Below are positions 58,744 to 64,000 of a stretch of 64,000 nt of DNA, one piece after another (the stretch's first letter is position 1; each line of letters starts with the position of its first letter). The position numbers and the translations under genes are program-made. The notes beneath the pieces are model-generated. The model was given only the letters and a program-made list of their open reading frames with translations, was not told the origin of the DNA and did no database searches. The DNA is from Poecilobothrus nobilitatus (taxonomy: Eukaryota; Arthropoda; Insecta; Diptera; Dolichopodidae): the NCBI GenBank assembly GCA_947095535.1, contig OX352773.1, positions 166,172,438 to 166,236,437 of the forward strand, given 5' to 3'.

Positions 58744-59705
58744 TTATATATGCGTATGAACATAGTTCAACGGTATAATAAAATTGCTATTACTTTTACG
58801 ATACAGATATGGTAAAATACATTAAATATTCTTGTTCAGGATTTTATTTCTGAGTCATTTTATCTATATGTACGTCTGTAGCGTGTTCCTGGTTAATCTT
58901 CAATAAAATAATACTGTTTTAACCATTTTTAATCTTTATTTAATACTGATTTAAGTTTTTAACTAGGCAACAAAAACCAAATCATTTTTTTTGTAACCGA
59001 GATATATCAATATATATATAATGGATGATGCGACCTACCACTGCGTTACCGATCACACACCAAAATTAATATTTCTTATTGTAAGAAATAATCAGATTAT
59101 CTACATGTAGAGCTGAACTCTTCCCTTCTTTTCGTCTGTCCACCCATCTGTTTGGTAAATCAACAACTAATGGAGTTAGGATTCTGAAATTTTCACCTTT
59201 TCATTTTTATGAATTTTCTTTTTTATCATTTCAAATTATAGTTTCTCTACTGAAATTAAACAAGTTCGACGGACGAGTTCGAGTCTGCTGTCATATAACT
59301 TTTTTTTTGTATACGTGTAACTCAGTGTCTAATTAAGCTGGATATCTGAAACTTTGTCAAAAGAAGTTAAGCTTTTTCAACGACTTTTAGAAAATTTGGT
59401 TAATCAAAGATAACAAGTTTGATTTGCTGCGAATTTTATATGAACATATTATGGTGCTTGAAAAAGGCATAATATTTAAAATAAAATATGATCCAGTTTT
59501 ATAGCAAAAAATGTCTAAAAAATTTGATTTGTTTGCCATAACGGTTTTGTTGTTAACATATAACAGCTGTCATATAACTCTGAAATTTAGATAATTATAT
59601 CTTAGTACTTAATTAAATTAAATGGGTATCTTAAATTTTATGGAAACAGCATATATTATGTTCATGCAGATATCCTAGAATCGACACACTATACTCTACA
59701 CTACA
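58744..59705 (+). mobile_element. Family C copy, diverged
   Basis: Starts ATATATGCGTATGAACATAG and GGTATAATAAAATTGC. Modules AGCTGTCATATAACT recur near 59,290 and 59,565, each followed by a CTGGATATCTGAAA or GGGTATCTTAAATT block. Ends TTCATGCAGATATCCTAGAA with GACACACTATACTCTA, as at 30,650-30,690. Confidence 0.65.
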
Positions 59706-60532
59706 CTATAATACCTCGTTTTTATAAAAAAATAAAGTTTTTTCTACAAAATATTATGACGTATACATTATAAATGGTTTTTTGTAAATTATTTTTATTA
59801 AAGTTCTCAAAGAAAACTTTTTCAAACACATAAATCGAACTTCAAACAGAAAAAAAAAAAATAAAACATGCGTTCATTATACATTTATTAGATATACTGA
59901 GTAAAAAAAAATCATCGAAATTTATCTTTGTTTACCATTGTAATATATTAGTATATATTTATTTTTTACAAATAATATTTTTTATTTTGATTTTTACCAA
60001 TCCTTTTTTTCAAAAATTTTTTTTTTTTTTTTTTTTATTATTAAAATTGTACCTAGTCTCTTTTTTATACTTAAAAAAATCAGTACAATGATATGTACTT
60101 TATGATTTTTTTGTTGAATCATACAAAATTTGTATTGCTTATGTTAGAGCCGGAAATTAAAGTGATATCTATCGGATATCTATTCTAGAAAAAACCAGAA
60201 ACAAAATTTTGGGCTAACCTATGTTTACGTATGTACAGTGTTGGAAAATAAAGTAGTATGCAATTTTAAAAAAAATCCTAAAAAGAATATTTTAGCTTAG
60301 AGGTTGCCGTGTATTGTATAAGCTTTTTCTTCTTCTAGTTTAAGATAATCTAGATACCTCCTAGCTTCTTTTTTTAATTAGGTGTTTTAGTTCAGTTTTC
60401 GGTAAGACATATAAGTACGAGTACGTATAAATTATATAGGAATCATTTTGTTACCTTGAATTTTTAGAACTTTAAAGTCTGATTACTTTTCTAAAAAGTA
60501 TCTTTTTAAAATCTCTCATTTTTCTAATATTT
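59706..60532. other. AT-rich noncoding stretch
   Basis: Simple sequence. Nothing recognised. Confidence 0.6.
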
Positions 60533-61160
60533 GCGTCGGTTCCGGACCTCTCGCACTTATACTTGATACCTGTACTTCGCACTTGCACTTTCCGAAAATA
60601 CTATTTCATCGCACTATTTTTGACACTAAATTTTTATCCGAATTTACAAATTTATAACAATAAATTTTTTAGAAAAGCAATTCATTTTGGAATTCAGAAA
60701 AGCATTATTTATGATGATTATATGACAATTTCACATAAATACTATTTGTATTTGTCAAATTAAAAAAAAAAACAATATATCAAATTATTTATTTACAAAA
60801 GAAAAAATGAGTTTCGAAAAAATTAAATGTAATATTGTTTCGTACTATTAAGTGCACTTATAATTGTGACCAAATTTGGCCTTTTTCTTTGAATATGCAT
60901 TTTATTTTTTTTTGTTTTTACAAACTTTAACTTTTATCATTCTTAATTTTTATATTTTACTCTTTTAGTAAGATAGGTATATTTAGTTTGGTAAAAACAC
61001 CACTAAATTTTGACAGGTAATAAAGTGCGATTTGACAGGTAATAAAGGCGATTTGACAGATTTAGTGCAAGTATTTTCGAACACACTAAAAATTTTTCGG
61101 AGTTTTTAGGAATAAATTTATTATGATTTGGCAGGTTTAGTGCAAGAGGTCTAGAAACGC
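60533..61160. mobile_element. 628-bp inverted-repeat element
   Basis: Left end GCGTCGGTTCCGGACCTCTC followed by GCAC; right end, in reverse, GCGTTTCTAGACCTCTTGCAC-like, so the termini are imperfectly inverted over about 20 bases. Next to the right end the motif GATTTGACAG(G/A)T repeats three times (61,009-61,060). The frame at 60,563-60,763 has no recognisable domain. Non-autonomous, class unknown. Confidence 0.55.
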
Positions 61161-62050
61161 CCTTAAATGAGATATCTAAGTTTTAAATTTTGTTTTCGAA
61201 TACAAGAACAACAGCTCAATACGTTTTTTTTCCAATACTATTTAAATATTATTTATTTTCAATAATATTTGAAACTGCCATTTTGTGACATAAGATTTTG
61301 GGTTTTTCTGTTTTTGTTTTTTTTTTTTTGTGGGTTTTTTCAAACTTATATTCCATTTTATTTTTTTTTTCATTAATATTTCATCGCAATTTTTCAATCT
61401 CACTTCCGATATAAAGATATAGATATACATAATAAGCGTTTTCTATGTGTAGGTAAAACCAATCGTGTTTTTGTTATATTTTCTTTTACCACATTACAGT
61501 TATTTTTCTAATACAAAAATTTTTTATTATTCATCTAATGACGGTAATTTATTTCTGTAGAAACGATAATTTATAAAATATCATTGTTTGGTAATATTTT
61601 GTTTGAGTGAAACTTCGGTACAACGATCTTGAACTTGAATCTTTTTTTTTAGTATTTTTTTTTGTTTTGGTGAATAGTATCACTTAATTGCTGAGTTAGA
61701 TTTTTGGTTTTTTTGTTTTGTATATTTTTGATTTATACTAACTCCCCCCCCCCTTTTTTTTTCTCTGACACCTTTGAAATGAAAAATAAATAATTTTATT
61801 GCGTGTTGAAGGTATTTTATTATAAAAAAAAATATTATGATATATATACGTACATGTACATAAACATGTTGTAAAAGATGATTTCAATGAATAAAAAAAA
61901 ACAAAAATTATTTTTAGGATTACATTTTTGTTTTTTTTTTCTATTTTTCTCTTTCTATTATTCTTAAAAATTATTTTTCTTTCCTATCATTTATCATAAA
62001 CACAAAAATTTTTCTATAAAAAAAATACTAATATGATTATAAGTTAACGT
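61161..62050. other. AT-rich noncoding stretch
   Basis: Poly-T and poly-C/T tract near 61,744-61,762. Nothing else recognised. Confidence 0.6.
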
Positions 62051-62054
62051 GGTT

Positions 62055-63246
62055 TAAAAATTTTTGAAAAAATGTGCCTATTAATTTCACTCTGGCCGTC
62101 TGTCTGTCTGTCCGTCCATCTGTTTATAAAACTTCTACACCGTTAAAGATAAAGAAAATAAATTTTAACCACGGATAGGTCTCATAAAAAAATTAACGTT
62201 GTAGAATAACGTTTTCAAGTTGCCCCCTTCATTACGGAGCTATAGCCCCTCGAACTTTTTTCAATCTGAAAACGCATTTTGACAGGAATTTTTTTTACCT
62301 TTCTAAGTCAATATCAAAATTGTAGAAATTAACTGATATGTGAAAAACTAAATTTTGCATGAATTTTCTTAACTTCTTAACTTTCATAACTTCGGCATAC
62401 GTTTATATATAGACTGGAAATTTTGAAGGAAGAAGAATTGGTATAAGTTTCCCAGAAAATTTTTTTTGGACCACCCGCTCTTTTTGAGCTATTAGGGCTC
62501 ATAAAATTGAAAATTTGCACACAGTGCGCTTCGGCAAAACATAAAAATTAAAGCGCCAGTAATATATTTTTAAGTGTGTTAACGATTTCTTTTAGTTGTA
62601 TGGGGTTACGAAGTTTCAGCTCCTCAAAATTAGAAAAAAGTTCTATTTTCAGATGTATATATCTCAGGCTCTGCGTATTAGTTTTGCAATCTAAAAATGT
62701 TAGAAGAGCGGGAATTTTCTTACCTCTATAAAACAATATCGAAATTATGTAATATTTTGTAATTTACCGTTATGTGAAAACCAAATTTTGTATGATATTT
62801 CTCTTTTCATTACTCCGGCAGGCTTTTAAATAGTAATTTTAGATTTTTAGACAGGAAGAAATTTCTAGAATTAGTATCAGTTTCCTAATTTCAGAATTTT
62901 TTTTTGTAGCGCCACCTATTTAAAAGCTATTAGGGCTGAAAAATTGAAAATTTGCTATTTTTAGAAACTTGTAAATTAGGCACCTGTTTTTCTTCAACAA
63001 AATCTTTTTTGGCAAGACATAAAAATTTATACTTTAGTATATATATTTTTACGTGTGCTAACGATTTTCTTAGTTATAAAGGGTTCCGCAGTTACAGCCC
63101 CTCAAAATTTCAAAAAAGTCCTATTTTCATCATTTGTCTTATATGAAATTTTCAAATTTTGGTGCAAGTCACAATTCTAAACTGTTTGTATTATCTTTTG
63201 GAAATGTGCGCTTTTAAAAACCTTTGGTTTACATTTTGCCTTGTTT
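62055..63246 (+). mobile_element. Family D, dimeric copy
   Basis: Starts within the family at TTTTTGAAAAAATGTGCC, has the GTCTGTCTGTCTGTCCGTCC microsatellite at 62,098-62,117, monomer marks at 62,243, 62,617 and 63,095 (the first monomer ~100 bp shorter by deletion), and ends TTTTGGAAATGTGCGC and GGTTTACATTTTGCCTTG. No coding capacity; the small frames at 62,548-62,736 and 62,952-63,146 are accidental. Confidence 0.75.
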
Positions 63247-64000
63247 TTAAAACCAATGAAACAAAAAAAAAATGGACAATGAGAAAATCCATTATAATTC
63301 GTCTGGATTATGGCTAGATAAGATTTTTATTTTTCATATTCTTTTATATTTTTTCTTTTGCCTTTTTTTTTTCGTGATTTGAAAAAAGCCAAATATAAAA
63401 TATTATAATCAATAATTTTCTAATAAATCCAAAAATAAAAATAAATACACATATACATATAAGTACAATATTATTATGGAAACAAGTACAAAAAAAATTC
63501 ATAATTTTATACTAAACAATATGGTTATGTTTTCGGTCCCAACTATATAAAATTTTTTTTTTTTTTATTTTTGTTTTTTTCTTCGATGAATCAGTGTAAT
63601 TTAATTTATTTCAGATAAGATATAATCTATAATAGAAAAGAAAAATCTTTAAGAATAATTTGTTACTATTTACCATTATACTGTAATGAATGTTCACCAT
63701 AATAAAAATAATGATTATATTTTTGTATGACTGAAATTATCTGATAAAACAGAAAAAAAAAACGAAATTTTCTTTTGTTTTTTTTTTCAAGATGATTGAA
63801 ATAAAGTTTTAAAGTTATTACATTATTATTGATTTGGTTAAATTGATTAAATAAAGCCAAAAAATGATTAATCTGTTTTTAGAAATTAGATAGGTAATAT
63901 ATAGGTAGTGTGTTCAAGGAGAATACAAAATATAAAACCTACTCTTCCTGCTGTAAATTTGCGTACGGAGTCGTTTCTTCTATGGCTTACTTCTAATTCT
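63247..64000. other. AT-rich noncoding stretch; possible exon at the very end
   Basis: From about 63,935 to the window end the sequence becomes less AT-rich. The minus strand gives a short open piece ending IEETTPYANLQQEE-stop, and one plus frame is also open to the edge. Neither can be judged without the sequence beyond 64,000. Confidence 0.3.

Overview
The window looks like intronic or intergenic DNA from an insect, most likely a fly (Diptera). By eye it is about three-quarters A+T, full of long A and T runs, and nearly gene-free. The insect assignment rests on a young errantivirus-type LTR retrotransposon, jockey/R1-like non-LTR relics, tRNA-headed SINEs, and a dispersed repeat with ATACCCGTATGAA ends that resembles repeats I know from higher flies. 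I see no true tRNA, rRNA, CRISPR array or bacterial feature.

Layout. 1-33.1 kb is AT-rich noncoding DNA carrying repeats: family C (a terminal imperfect palindrome, internal ~140-bp modules), family D (~1.3 kb, built from ~477-bp tandem monomers), SINE A (tRNA head, LINE-like tail), SINE B (tRNA head, tail with AATAGATGGCGC), three non-LTR retrotransposon relics (12.1, 25.0 and 42.6 kb, all minus strand), and a 1,045-bp inverted-repeat element with a GC-rich island (18.4-19.5 kb). 33,152-40,549 is one errantivirus insertion with two apparently identical 389-bp LTRs. 40.5-64 kb is again AT-rich and holds further copies of the same repeats, several short inverted-repeat elements, and one convincing host exon (49,104-49,252, plus strand), so at least part of the window is probably intron of a large host gene.

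The retrotransposon is the most interesting object. It has a tRNA-Lys-type primer site, a polypurine tract, a TATA target duplication, an intact RT-RNase H-integrase frame and an intact baculovirus-F-like env frame. The ~1.5 kb where gag and protease should lie is AT-rich sequence without a long reading frame; it holds a 134-bp tandem duplication and one GC-rich hairpin. Matching LTRs mean it moved recently, so particle proteins were probably supplied by another element. A donor at 34,122/34,123 and an acceptor at 38,525/38,526 are in phase and would give Env a hydrophobic N-terminus, the usual errantivirus arrangement.

A second theme is a ~90-bp core module found inside three elements with quite different ends (1.8-2.4, 18.4-19.5 and 55.3-55.9 kb). 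Coordinates of degenerate repeats are estimates by eye.
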